Assembly (NCBI RefSeq): GCF_022376445.1
Contig: NW_025954978.1
Span: forward strand, 434,001 to 498,000
Reading direction: 5' to 3'
Origin: Fomitopsis serialis
Lineage: Eukaryota > Basidiomycota > Agaricomycetes > Polyporales > Fomitopsidaceae
DNA length: 64,000 nucleotides
Position numbers and translations under genes: made by a program. Each line of letters starts with the position of its first letter. Within the stretch, counting starts at the first letter, position 1. This document shows, one piece after another, positions 1 to 11,401 of this stretch. The notes under the pieces were generated by a model. The model worked only from the letters and a program-made list of their open reading frames with translations, searched no databases and was not told the DNA's origin.

Positions 1-1954
1 TACCATTGGCGGCTACACGGAGCAAGGGTCAGGACCCACTGCGACCAGCCACAACCCAGATAGTGAAGTACCTGTTCCATGAAGACCTTCACAGACTTAC
101 GGAGGACATCAGGTGCCCATTCCGCGATGCCCTCAATGCCCTTGCCTACCCGTTCGCCTGCACGTCGTTCGGCGCGTACTGTCCAACGAGCCAAAGGACA
201 CACGCGCGTGCCTTCGGTGGCGGATCTCGTCGATACGCCATGCGAGGCGGGCGATGATGGAGAGTGGTGATGTCGTGGGGTCGCCGTTGACAGGTACATA
301 CTGTTGCTGCTGAAGGCGAATCTGAACGAGGGACTTGAGGACGATGACCGCATTCGCGACGATGCTGTCTGTAGAGAATTAGTACATGCGGGACTGCAGG
401 AGGGCGTCTTTTTTACCATGTTTGCTCTGAATGAACCCCATGAGTGCACTCAGGCAGTGCTGCGTTGCCTCCGGGACAATTCGCGCGCAATACCCAATTG
501 CTTGGATGGAGTCCGCCACAAGAGCGTCATCCGCGTCCTCAGCATATGCCTGCCACGCGTTGATGAATAAGTGTACGAGGTACCTAATTCAATTGCACTG
601 ACCGTGAACTCGCGGAGGAGCGCTGGATGGGTCTCCGGTGTGATGAGTGCACGTAGGAGGCGGACCTTGGCGACTTTCGTCTGGCGGACATCGTCAGCGC
701 GCACGAGACACCGTGCGTAATGCGGAGCGATAGCATGCTGTTGCAAGTCAGTACGAGAGCTTCAACGTGGCAAGGAATGGCTCACTGAGAGGGTGCGTGC
801 TGCGATGAGAAGATACGCGAGGACGACCCGCTCGGCTTCGCGCGAGGCGTGTAGAAGGCGGAGTAACGGCAGCACGATCTTGGGTACCTCCGATTGCGGC
901 GCGAGATAGTAGAAGCTCTGGCAACAGCCAATACAACCTGTGTCGCCACGCTCGTATCAGACTCATTGAATAATTCGGGCATAGTACCCACCGCTGGATT
1001 TTGCGACTGGAAGAGGGGCTCAGCCGAGTTCAAGAGTAAGCGAAGGTCCGCATCGACTTCCTCGGTCGGTCGTGCAAGCATCGTACGCGCGTAACGGGTG
1101 AGCAGGTTGAGTAGATCGACTTGGCCCCATTCGTCCGCATCGATGATCGTACGACATAGCCGGCGATAGTGAGGGTGAAGTAGATCTAAGCGAGTCGGGC
1201 AGACAGCAGTGAATGCAGCTGCGACAGAGCCTATAGATAGCGGCGAGCGGTCACGCAGGAGGTTGGTCAGGACCTGGATGAGCTCAGGCTGGTGCGAGGG
1301 ATCTAGACTTCAGGCGGGTCACACATGGGAGCTAGGACGGGAGAATATAATACGCACTTGTAGCATTTTGGGAGGGCCAGCGCAGCGGCCTTACGTACGT
1401 AGGGACTGATGTCTGAGGCTGCCTTCTTGATGGCTATGACGAGTATGCTGGCAATGACTGGCATGTTGAGCCCTGACAGCAAGCGGAGGGCCATTGCGCG
1501 AATGAGTGGGCTTGAGTCCGACAGGTCCTTTTGGAATGTGTTGATTGACAGAAGGGCGGTCTCGGGCTCATGTTCCGCGTAACGGAGAAGGTAGATGTAT
1601 ACGAGCTTGCGGACTTCGATGTTGTGCGAGGCGACGTTCTTCACCACTTGAGGAAAGAACTCGGACACATTGCGGCCTTTTGATATGAGCTGACAGAGCG
1701 TACGCGTAACTATGAGCGCTATACAACAGTATGCATGGACATACCGCGATGAGCCGCTTCATAGCCTCCAGCTTCTCCCTGTCGCTGTTCGAGTCCAGCT
1801 GCTTCTTTATGTTTCGTACCTTGTCTTCGGGATTGTCCAGGTAGGCTGAGCTGGAAGCTCTGGCGATGTTCAGGTCGCGTGTCTGTTCAGAGAGTGTCTC
1901 CTGCAGACGTGCGCCTAGCCTCGACGCATTCTCGGCCAGTGAGTTGAAGTCCAT
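1..1954 (-). CDS. apl6: AP-3 complex subunit beta (beta-3 adaptin), N-terminal part, cut by window edge
   Basis: Large subunit of the AP-3 adaptor, which sorts cargo from Golgi/endosome to vacuole. The chosen start at 1954 begins MDFNSLAENASRLGARL, followed by the helix with DKVRNIKKQLDS and EKLEAMKRLIA typical of beta-adaptin N termini; an upstream ATG at 1996 is possible. HEAT-like armadillo segments follow (EVRKLVYIYLLRYAEHEPE at about 1600; SPLIRAMALRLLSGL at about 1500; LLLNSAEPLFQSQNPAV at about 1030; ACVLWLVGQYAP near 200). The frame is split by several short introns. Near 217 the frame slips by one base inside the conserved EIRHPKARACVLWLVGQYA stretch: a G run on the plus strand looks one base short. 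The rest of the adaptin trunk, hinge and ear lie left of base 1. It is divergent from the Nudix gene. Family assignment is secure; AP-3 rather than AP-1/2 beta rests on the N-terminal sequence. Confidence 0.85.
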
Positions 1955-2552
1955 GTTGCGCGGTCGGTCTACATGGGTCATTGTAATGTGGTTCATGCTG
2001 TGATATATTTCCCACGCACCTCTGCCGCTTTCTCCAACGAAAACACCTCAACCGTTCTCAGCGGAGTACTGTCGTGAGTACCACGAAGCCGAATGTATGT
2101 CTACTCTCCCCAATGCGTCCCCAGATGCCAGAGAGTTGTCTGCGTTCTCTTTGAAGATGATATTCGCTCAACGCCAAGGCTAGGTCGTAGTATAGGATGG
2201 TCAACGAGATGCTACCGCTTAGTGCGGCGATACTGCGAGCCACAGTCGTACTATGCCAGCGCAGTTGCCAAAGTCTTGCGAGCCTCCTCACGAATATTGC
2301 AGAATTGGCAACAGATAGCAGTTGAAATCAGATGGCCGTTGGTCGACGAGTTTGGAGGCGATGAAGCTGGAGCAGCAGAGCTGTGGCGGAAGAGCTGAGA
2401 CGCGAGGCGCATGGACTCGGCGAGGATGAGTGCTAGATTCGGGATCTCCGATACAAGATCCCAACACCGATCGGTGGCACGAGTGGCCACAATGGTCAGA
2501 CAATGCTCGTCCAAGTTGGCAGCAGCCACAACAGCATAAATACCCGCACAAC

Positions 2553-3727
2553 ATGGACGGCGCAGCAGGACTTCACGCAACCGCTCTCGCCAACATGAAC
2601 AGACATCGTAAGTCGGCATCCATGAGTAAGGCTTTCCAGGTGCCCCCCGCTGTGCTCGAAACCCTATCACCCAAGTCCAGGTCATGCATCGAGAATCTGG
2701 GTGTTCACCAACCAGGAGAGATAGATATGTACGTCTTGACTTTGATGCCGTGCTTTATTTTCTCACGTGCATTGCTTCAGCTCTAGCTCAGCTGTACTGG
2801 CAGCGGTTCTTGTATTGCTATACGAGAAGTCGGATGAACTCCGGGTTCTCCTCACCACGCGATCCAAACTCCTGCGAGCACATCCCGGGGAGACGGCTCT
2901 CCCTGGAGGAAAGGTTGATAGGATGACGCTAGCCTTGTGTTTACAGCTGTTCGTCCTTCTGCCCTGGATGGACTTCGTTTTACCACTGATTCTCCCTTTT
3001 ATTAGTTTCGAGAAGCAAACGAAGAAGTGGGATTGCCTCGACGTTCCCCTTCAATCCACACTGTCTCCGTCCTGCGACCGTTCCTGTCAAATAGAAAGGT
3101 CGTCGTCCGGCCCGTGATCGCGCTCCTCGACGATCTTTCGCTTCTGGATAACCTCAAGGCGAATGAAGCCGAAGTGGCGCACATCTTCGATCATCCCCTC
3201 GAAGCCATGCTCGACCCCACTATCGCGCTGGGCGAACCGCTCGTCGAAAAGGGTCGACGGACTGGCCTTACGAAGACGAGCTTCATGTAGGTCGGCTATA
3301 TTGAATGCATCACGATGTGATAATAACCCGCTTGTACAGAACACCGATGACCGCCGCCTTGCATTTCTCGGGGATGCCACTTACCGCATGCACCGCTTCA
3401 GGAGCACTGCTTCTCCAATAAAGGGCTTGACCGCCGAGATACTAGTGAGCGCACTCATACCGCAAGCTGACGCCTGAGATGATGACTCTTATGCATTTGT
3501 AGATGACGGTGGCCGAGGTTGCTTACGCCCGACCTCCCACGTTTGAGCGCTATGCGCCTGGGCAGATGACCGACTTTACCGCAGTCCTTCGCGCACTGGA
3601 GCAGGCGGAACAAGGCGGACAACTCCACGCATCCGGGACTGCCACCCCGATCGGCGTCGCGACGAACGTGTCGCACGGGGCTCCTGACCTAGCCCGGACA
3701 AGTCCAGTTTCCAGCGATTACGTGTAA
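2553..3727 (+). CDS. PCD1: Nudix hydrolase, Pcd1/NUDT7-type coenzyme A diphosphatase
   Basis: Likely hydrolyses CoA and oxidised CoA, a peroxisomal role in yeast. The start at ATG 2553 (MDGAAGLHATALANMNRHRK) is the first ATG in frame with the conserved region; it could lie further upstream. Exon 1 ends at 2728 and exon 2 starts at 2781. The fold entry is SSAVLAAVLVLLYE, then HPGETALPGGK (about 2880-2912) and FREANEEVGLPRRSPS (about 3008-3050), the two halves of the Nudix box with its REXXEE core. The linking exon between 2913 and 3007 cannot be placed cleanly. RPVIALLDDL and the C-terminal YRMHRFRSTASPIKGLT block are typical of the NUDT7/8 branch. A one-base loss in the GGG at 3251-3253 separates PLVEKG from DWPYEDELH. 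It ends with TAA at 3725-3727. CoA as substrate is inferred from family. Confidence 0.8.
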
Positions 3728-5026
3728 CAATGGGGCGTCGAGTTCGATAGGAGTTAAAAGGCATTCCGGAATGGCAGCCAATTTCAATCCACCAAACTAG
3801 ACAAATGTATAGTCAAAGAACCAGTTTGTTGTTGTATTAATACGGCGAGGTCTCAGGCGGCAGGTATATAAGAAAACGCGTTGCCCAGCCACTCCGCCGG
3901 GCAAAACTATCAATTTGTATTTGTTGACCAAGAGCTTTGGTTTCAAATATGTACAAACAACCGCTTGCTTGCCAGAACAACAGGCGCTCGTATTTACTTT
4001 CAGCTACTTCTCCCAAGAACACGTGCACAGACGGAATTCGTCGGACCTTTGTCGGACCTTCTCGTCGAGCGATTCGTACACTATGCGCATGCCGGCTGCC
4101 CTAGGTCAAACATCGGTTTGGCTCGACATTCCTTCAAGTCCAAGGATATGGTAAAAACCTGATGGAAATGCCACAGAGACGCAAGACCGACACGCTCCGC
4201 CAGCCACTGCCATGGAGAACGTCTGATCAATCGTCATTGTTTCTCGATGCTGTAGATCTATATCGTATCGGACAACGAGTTGCTCGCCCTCTGTTGATAT
4301 GTTGCAGTAGTACCAGGGAGGTTGAAAAGGTAAGCCGGCAGGATTATGGTGATGATGAAGTATCACAGCGCTGCAAGGGTGTCTGCACTTGAACCACACC
4401 AGTGTGTTCAACGCAAATTGGCAGCTCTACAATCAAGGTTCGTCAAACAATTGGGATGACCCGACTCTGTAGTGACGCCGTAATCTCAGAATCATTAGCA
4501 AAACCTATGTCCGCCATGGCGAGAGTCGGAGGCGATCATGCATACGTGCCGATATGTCTCACGAAGTGTATCGCTCCCGTCAAGATTGCATCAAGTTTAC
4601 TCTATGACTCCACGCCGGCCGAATGATCGACCTCCGAGTCGACACTGAGGTAACGCCGCCCGGGCGCCTTTTTCATTTGGACGTTCTCACAGAGACTCGC
4701 TGAGCATCTAGATACGGAATGAATGTTCCCCGATCTCTATCGGTGGAATACCACCAGCTTCTCTCGAGCTTGTGCGTTCGCTATTGTGTTGAACCCGGCA
4801 GCAGGTGCTACTGCCGAGCCTCTGTGTCTCACACGCCATTCTTAGCGGCATGTTCTTCCCGAGTCAGAAGTCGCCCACGAGTGCTTGCGACTACACATCC
4901 CGGGCGAGCTGCTGGCTAGTTGAATTCCAAAGATGCTGAGGAGCTTGGGTGGCTTCTGATGTTGTCTTGTGGCACAGGCATGCGTGCACCTGTGCGACGT
5001 AATTGGGGGTCGTCATTTTGGCGGCG
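3728..5026. other. Intergenic stretch, no gene recognised
   Basis: About 1.3 kb between the Nudix gene and the P450 promoter. Short open stretches exist on both strands (for example around 3881-4162 plus), but none has a recognisable domain, a convincing splice pattern or a supporting neighbour. No tRNA-like fold or repeat was noticed. Confidence 0.5.
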
Positions 5027-5032
5027 TATAAA
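5027..5032 (+). promoter_or_regulatory. TATA box of the P450 gene
   Basis: A TATAAA hexamer in a GC-rich surround (GGCGTATAAAGCGCGC) lies 55 bp before the ATG of the P450. Position and orientation fit a core promoter. Inferred from motif and spacing only. Confidence 0.55.
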
Positions 5033-5087
5033 GCGCGCTAGCATCCAAGCTCCAGTAGAATATTGATCCCACTCTTTTGTTGCGGGG

Positions 5088-7288
5088 ATGGAACCCCTCA
5101 TACTGTTAGCCTCACTGATCATCGCAGCTGCGTGCTTCCTAGCGATTCATGGACGGACGTCTGCCAAGCTGCGCCTGCCTCCAGGCCCCACGCGACTGCC
5201 ACTACTCGGCAACGTGCATCAGCTCCCCTCTATGGGACATCAAAGGACGTTTGCAGAGTGGGGGGAGCGCTACGGTGCGTCGGACTTAATGTTTTCGTCA
5301 GGATGATAGCCCGCTGAGACCCCTCCACTTACAGGTGATGTTATTTACGCCCGTTTGTTTCGAACGCCAGCCATTGTGGTCAATTCGATGACCGCCGCAC
5401 AAGAGCTTCTCGATAAGAGGAGCGCCAAATACTCGCATAGGCCTCGTTTCATTCTGCTACAGGAGTTGTAAGGGAGTCCCTGCTGCCGGCTTCGGGAGAA
5501 GCATCGCTCACGATATATTTCAGGATGGGCTGGGACGTCATGACGCATTTTTCTTATGGTGAAAGATGGCGAAGACATCGAAAGTGGATCGCGGGCGCCT
5601 TCCAGGACAAAGATGCTCTATTGAGTTATCGTCCATTGCAGCGCCGGGAAACCTACACTCTGTTATCGGGTCTCATGGATACGCCGCATTTGTTTATGGG
5701 GCACATTCGAAGGTCAGCAGGCACACCGCACCTTCGTCATTTGCTCAATATCGTACAGATACCCTGCCGCCATGATCATGGAGATCGCTTACGGACATTG
5801 CGTCGAGTCCTCCGACGACAAGTACATTCACCTGGCTGAGCGCGCGTCGACCGTCACCCTAGAATCGGGGGATGCGGGGGCAATGCTGGTCGACTTCTTC
5901 CCATCATGTACCTGCATCTGTCCGTTGTCTCGAGAGTTATGAACTTAATGCGGTCCTCAGTGATGTACTGCCTGCTTGGGCTCCGGGAGCAGGGTTCAAG
6001 AAGAAAGCGTCCGCCGCCAAGAAAGTCATCCAAGAACTGCTTGATACCCCTTACGAGATGGTCAAAAGCGCGATGGTGAGAATCTCACTGTCGTGGTACG
6101 ATATTATCACTAATGAGTAGACTAGATGAAGGGTGTGGCTCGTCCTTGTTTCACGACATCATTACTGGAGGAGATCATTCAAAAGGGTACACTAAAGAAA
6201 CAGGACGAACATGAAATCAAGGGTGCCGCAGGTCTCCTATACGGAGGTGATTCTGTACATGTTCATGTCAGTCAGCTCAAGCTGACAGTCATATAGCTGC
6301 TACCGACACAGTGCGTTCGACCGCTGACTCATACTGTTAATGCTGATGGTAAACCGTCCCTCACTGCTACAAGACCACTGCCGTACTGGCAACCTTCATG
6401 CTCGCAATGGTCCTACATCCCGAGTGTACCAGAAAGCTCGGACAGAGATTGATCGCGTTGTTGGTACGGAACGGCTGCCGGATTTCGATGACAGGCCGTC
6501 GCTGCTATACCTCGAATGCGTGATCAGGGAGGTTTTGCGGTAGGTTCTTTGTGTCTCGATTCAACTCACGGCACGACCCTGACCTTGTTTATCAGTTGGA
6601 ATAGTCCAGTTCCCCTGGGTGCGACTATAAACTCGCGTATTGTTCTTGTCCCGCTGAGACGCTGCTACAGGGCTGCCGCACAAGACTATGGTACAGGATC
6701 ACTACGTGGCTTCGACATTCCAGCTAATGCAATGGTGATACCCAATATCTGGTGCGTTACATCTGGGTCGCTCGCTACTCATTTTGACAAGCTCATAGCG
6801 AGAGGTATCCAGGGCGATGAATAATGACGTCAATTTATACTCAACGCCGAGCGCATTCCAACCTGAGCGGTTCATGGAGATGGATCCTCAGACTCTAGCG
6901 TCCAGGGATCCCCGTAACGTTGTCTTTGGTTTCGGCCGTCGGTACGTCAAACTGAATCCATTCGGTGCGGCAACTTGCTGATAGAATGCGACTATTCCAG
7001 AGTCTGTCCAGGCCAAGAGTTCGCCGATTCCAGCGTCTGGCTTGCTGCAGCATGCATCATCGCCGCGGTTGATGTGAATCAGGCCCTCGATAAGTCCGGA
7101 AAGTGTATTGTGCCACCTGCCGCTTTCGACGAAGTATTTGTCAGGTAAGAAAGGATTGCATTACTTGGTGGTCACGGTTCTCAGCTGCATTCCGTAGCCA
7201 TCCGAAGGAATTCCTTTGTGACATCAAACCGCGGTCGCAGAAAGCAAAGCGCACCGTGGCCGATTTCCTCACCAACCATACAATGTGA
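5088..7288 (+). CDS. Cytochrome P450 monooxygenase, membrane-anchored
   Basis: Microsomal haem-thiolate monooxygenase; substrate unknown. It starts MEPLILLASLIIAAACFLAIH, a single N-terminal membrane anchor, followed by the proline-rich hinge LPPGPTRLPLLGNVHQ. Later landmarks in order: RSAKYSHRPRF, a C-helix YGERWRRHRKWI (about 5560-5590), the I-helix AATDTT assembled across introns near 6295-6385, the K-helix ExxR in IREVLRW (about 6525), PERF inside FQPERFME (about 6860) and the haem loop. The haem loop is interrupted by an intron: FGFGRR at about 6930-6945, then VCPGQEFA from about 7000. The C-terminal SHPKEFLCDIKPRSQKA is typical of basidiomycete P450s such as the CYP5144/CYP620-like groups; I cannot assign the family. 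A one-base loss near 6702 (TAC-GTGGC) breaks QDHYRGFDIP. No tailoring or backbone enzyme is adjacent, so it is not obviously part of a metabolite cluster. Confidence 0.85.
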
Positions 7289-7872
7289 CAACCTGAACTT
7301 GGACGGCTCGGATACACTGCAGGAGCGTGATAATTTGCAGGACACGAGCAGGCTACTGTTCTGGATTTTCTCATGATTACTTATGTCGTGTCGATGTACT
7401 GGGCCGGTGCTGGACGTCGCTGAGCGTCGCAGAGTTCTGACGGCTTGTTTGACATTGTTGTCCAAAGGCTTCCAAATATAACAGAAACAAACCCCCATGT
7501 GGCGGTGGCTACAATGATTTCGATTAGAACTCCGGCCCTGTAGAGGGTGAATAGGATTATGGTGATTTGACATTGACCCGAGCTGCCTAAGAACGGAGAC
7601 CGTAATTGCAGTCGCCAAGTTTTTGCGACTCGGCCTGGGGCCTGAATTACGAGTCGAAGCTTGAAGCCACCGAAGCGGAACAGTCCGAATGTCGATTAAA
7701 TCTCAGATCATCAGTTTCAATGCTCACGCGCACCCACCGCACCTTGACGGTGCACACCAAGTTAGCTCGAACTTGAGACCTCTCTGAGGGAACACCTGTA
7801 CCCTGCAGTCATTCCATTCTAGCGGCCTGCTGAGGAGGTGCCTCCGCATCAGATTAAGGCGCCATCTCCATC
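7289..7872. other. Intergenic region upstream of VPS34
   Basis: About 580 bp between the P450 stop and the VPS34 start. It must contain the P450 3' end and the VPS34 promoter. No coding exon, repeat or clear TATA box was seen. Confidence 0.5.
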
Positions 7873-10800
7873 ATGGACAAGGACAACCGGGACGATTTCA
7901 CTTTCGCGAAGTTGAGTGATCTGAAACTACCGGTCACTTTCCGGATGTTGGTAGTAGAACACTCCGTCAAATTTACGTGCTGAATGTGTCTCTAGCTCCC
8001 AACTTGAGGGAACGCGGAAGCCACATCCTTTCACTGAGCTTCTAGAGAAACCCGATTTACGGTTTCATGGTGTTCAGCAGTCACCGTAAGCCAAGCTCAA
8101 TATCCTCCAGTTATGGATTACTGACATGTACCCAGTGAACTGTCCGACTTATATGTTACCTGTCAACTGGTTGCGGATAATAAGCCTCTGACTATCCCAT
8201 TCAGAACGTCTTACAAGGCGTTCAAGAAAGACTACACGTTCGTCTGTCGATAACGGGTCCGACGAGGTACACGCTAATCGTCAGTCTACCAATCGTAGAT
8301 GGAACGAGTGGATCACATTTCCAATACGCTATTGCGACCTCCCGATGAGTTCGCAGGTCACCTTCACCGTTTGGGACATATCAGGTCCGAGGTCTGCTAT
8401 CCCAGTTGGTGGATCCACATTTCGTCTCTTCGGCAAAAATTGTACGGATAATCCTATCTTTCTGCTATGTTTCCTTCACATGCATATTCTATCATGTAGG
8501 AGTTTAAGAAGGGGAAAGCACAGATTGTTGCTATGGCCAGATAGAGAGGCAGATGGTTCGATCGAAACCACAACGCCCAGCAAGATTGGGACAAGAGATG
8601 AGATGGGCAGACTAGAGAAGGTGTGTAACACTGATACGGTGATGCATTGGAGGTTCTCATGTACGTACCCATAGCTTGTGAAGAAGTACGAAAGAGGCGA
8701 CATGCCGAAGTCTGACTGGCTTGACGCGATGGCTTTCCGCAAAATATCAGAAATACATGCGGTCAATATCTCATGCTCCTATCCGTCTCCCCTGACTGAT
8801 CCTCCGCGCGCCCGTCCTAGGTAGAAACGGATAAGTCCGAAAACTTGTTCCTCTATATTGACCTGCCGCGCTTCGACTTTCCAGTCATCTTCTGTGAACC
8901 GGTGAGTACGTTTCCCTCGTGCGACACAAGTGCTCAATAGCTATGCCAGGATGGTACAAGCTCAGCTTCTACCTCTTCTGCTGCGGCCCAGGCGCAAGTC
9001 CCTCCTGTAGTTCCTCAACAGCCCAGCTTCATTGCGGACACGTCCCTTTGGCAAGTAATCGACCCAGACATTGCGAGAGAGAACCCGGTAGAAGATAAGC
9101 ATCGCCGCTTGGTCCGAAGTCACCGCAGTAGCCCCTATGACCGTGAGCTTAAGCCCAATGCCAAGATTCGAGACGAGCTTTCCGTCCGTACGTCACATTC
9201 GACGCGTTCTTTAACTAACTACAGTGTCTGTAGGAAATCTGAATTACGCGCCTAGTCAGCCTCTGACGTCTGAGGAGAAGGACCTCATCTGGAAGTTCCG
9301 CTTCTACCTCACGAGGGACAAACGCGGTCTGACGAAGTTCCTAAAATCTGTGACGTGGCGGGACCCTTCGGAGGTCAAACAGGCAGTCGAGGAGCTCCTT
9401 CCTCAATGGACAGAAATCGACACGGACGATGCGCTCGAGCTGCTTGGACCTAACACTGTCGACTCACGCGTGAGAGCCTTCGCCGTGAAGCAGCTCAGCA
9501 GAGCAGACGACGATGTATAAATCCAATTCCTGTCAGTGGCGCGGTTCTCATAGCCGTAATTTTAGGAGTTACTCCTGTACCTGTTGCAACTGGTGCAGGC
9601 GCTCAAGTTCGAGAGCGCAGCGGGCGACCAGAGGTCTTCACGGTCAACGACCAGTGCATATCCTATGATGACAGCGGTCTCGCTGACTTCCTCATCCATC
9701 GGGCTGTCCGCAATCCCATCTTAGGCAACCGCTTCCACTGGTACCTCATGGTTGAAGTCGCTATCGAAGATCGAGTAATCAAGAAGATGTACGGGAGGGT
9801 TGTGTACAACTTCATGCAGAAGATCGTAGAGGTACGTTGCACGCCATTGTGCGACTACTCATACTGACATATATCTAGTCTGAGGGGGGCGCTGAGCGGC
9901 GTGATCTCATGCGCCGCCAGGGCGAACTCATCGACACGCTGGCCAAACGTGCGCGGGACCTTCGTACCTCCAAAGACCCGCGGCCAAAGAAGATCGAAAA
10001 CTCCGCGCATTTATCGGAGATTCGAAGAACAGCCTCGCGTCGATGTCGCCGCTCCCTCTGCCGCTCAACGCGCGTGTCATGGTCACGGGCGTCATCGCTG
10101 AGAAGTCTAGCGTCTTCAAGTCGAACATGTTCCCGATGCTGCTCTACTTCCAATGCGCCGACGGTTCGGAGTATCCGCTTATCTTCAAGGACGGCGATGA
10201 CATGCGTCAGGATCAGCTCGTCATCCAGCTGTTCACGCTCATGGACAGGCTATTGCGCAAGGAGAATCTCGACCTGAAGCTCAGTCCGTATGATGTCCTC
10301 GCAACGGGAGCCTCACAAGGCATGGCGCAGTTCATCCCCAGCAAGACGATCGCGGCCATTGTGAGCGAATACGGGACGTTGCTGAACTACCTACGCGCAC
10401 ACTATCCCGACGAAGGCAGCGTCGGGACTTATGGCGTAGAGCCCGGGGTCATCGATACATTCGTCCGGAGTTGTGGTGAGTGCCGCGTTCTCGTGGTCTA
10501 CGCGTCTACTAAGGAGGCGAGCAGCTGGGTACTGTGTCGTGACATATCTGCTCGGAGTGGGAGATCGTCATCTGGATAACCTTCTGCTCGCGCCGGATGG
10601 TACGCTGTTTAATTCGCAAGTCGACGAATCTGATCTTTGAATATAGGGCACTTCTTCCACGGTAGGTATCTGGATTTGTTACGATCCCAAGCTGACTATG
10701 CCCCCATAGTCGATTTTGGATACATCCTCGGCGTGACCCGAAGCCACTCGCGCCGCCCGTGAAAGTGTGCAAGGAAATGTACGACGCCATGGGTGGCGTA

Positions 10801-11080
10801 CAATCCGTTCACTACACGCGCTTCAAGAACTTCTGCTTCACGGCCTTCACCATTCTGCGGAAGAGCGCGAACCTCATCCTTAACTTGGTCACTTTGATGG
10901 TCGACGCCAACATCCCTCACATCAAACATCGTGACGTTCACGAACAGTACTAGGCAAATTTTGCTTGGACCTTACGGAGGAGCAGGCAATCGAGCATTTC
11001 GAGAAGCTGCTCAATGATATATCACCCTTCACGTCGTGTTGGATAGGATGCACGACTGGGCACAATATTGGCGCAGTTGA
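7873..11080 (+). CDS. vps34: Phosphatidylinositol 3-kinase Vps34 (class III)
   Basis: Makes PI3P from PI on endosomal and autophagic membranes, as the catalytic subunit of the Vps15/Vps30 complexes. Start ATG 7873 gives [20 protein letters not shown], the C2-type N terminus. The helical domain includes [15 protein letters not shown] (about 9090) and [19 protein letters not shown] (about 9260). The kinase domain includes [33 protein letters not shown] and [17 protein letters not shown]. The catalytic loop [12 protein letters not shown] is near 10560, and the Mg-binding DFG near 10712 follows a 15-nt exon at 10647-10661. The terminal segment HDWAQYWRS, needed for membrane activity in known Vps34, ends at TGA 11078-11080. 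Three one-base losses break the frame (A run 9997-10000; near 10732; near 11035) although every conserved residue is present. I read these as assembly indels in an essential gene. It is convergent with the ARID gene. Confidence 0.9.
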
Positions 11081-11401
11081 GGTTGCAATGCCTAGTATCC
11101 CCGGTTTCCTGTTCGCAATAAATACCAGGGTTGGATTTATGTTTGATGTCCATTATTCAAGCATGTGCTCGTCGCTGTATCATTCTCCTTCCATCGCTGG
11201 GAGAAAGGTCAAGAGAGATTTGCTACAGCTGGAGCAATACTCGATAGCAACTAGACTAGTATATAGAAATACAAAGCGGATATTCAAGACACAACAGCAG
11301 ATGCGACGACAGAGACGGGCAGAGACACATATCCAGTGAAACACGATATCGCACACGCAGCCAAATAATGAACCAGATAAACAGTACGAGATCCACCGCT
11401 T

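Noticed and set aside
8540..8575. GGTTCGATCGAAACC, resembling a tRNA T arm
   Set aside because: It is a short palindrome inside the C2-domain coding part of Vps34; no acceptor, D or anticodon arm could be found around it.
5088..11080. P450 plus neighbours as a secondary-metabolite cluster
   Set aside because: Neighbours are housekeeping genes (Pcd1, Vps34); no terpene, polyketide or peptide backbone enzyme, transporter or regulator is adjacent.
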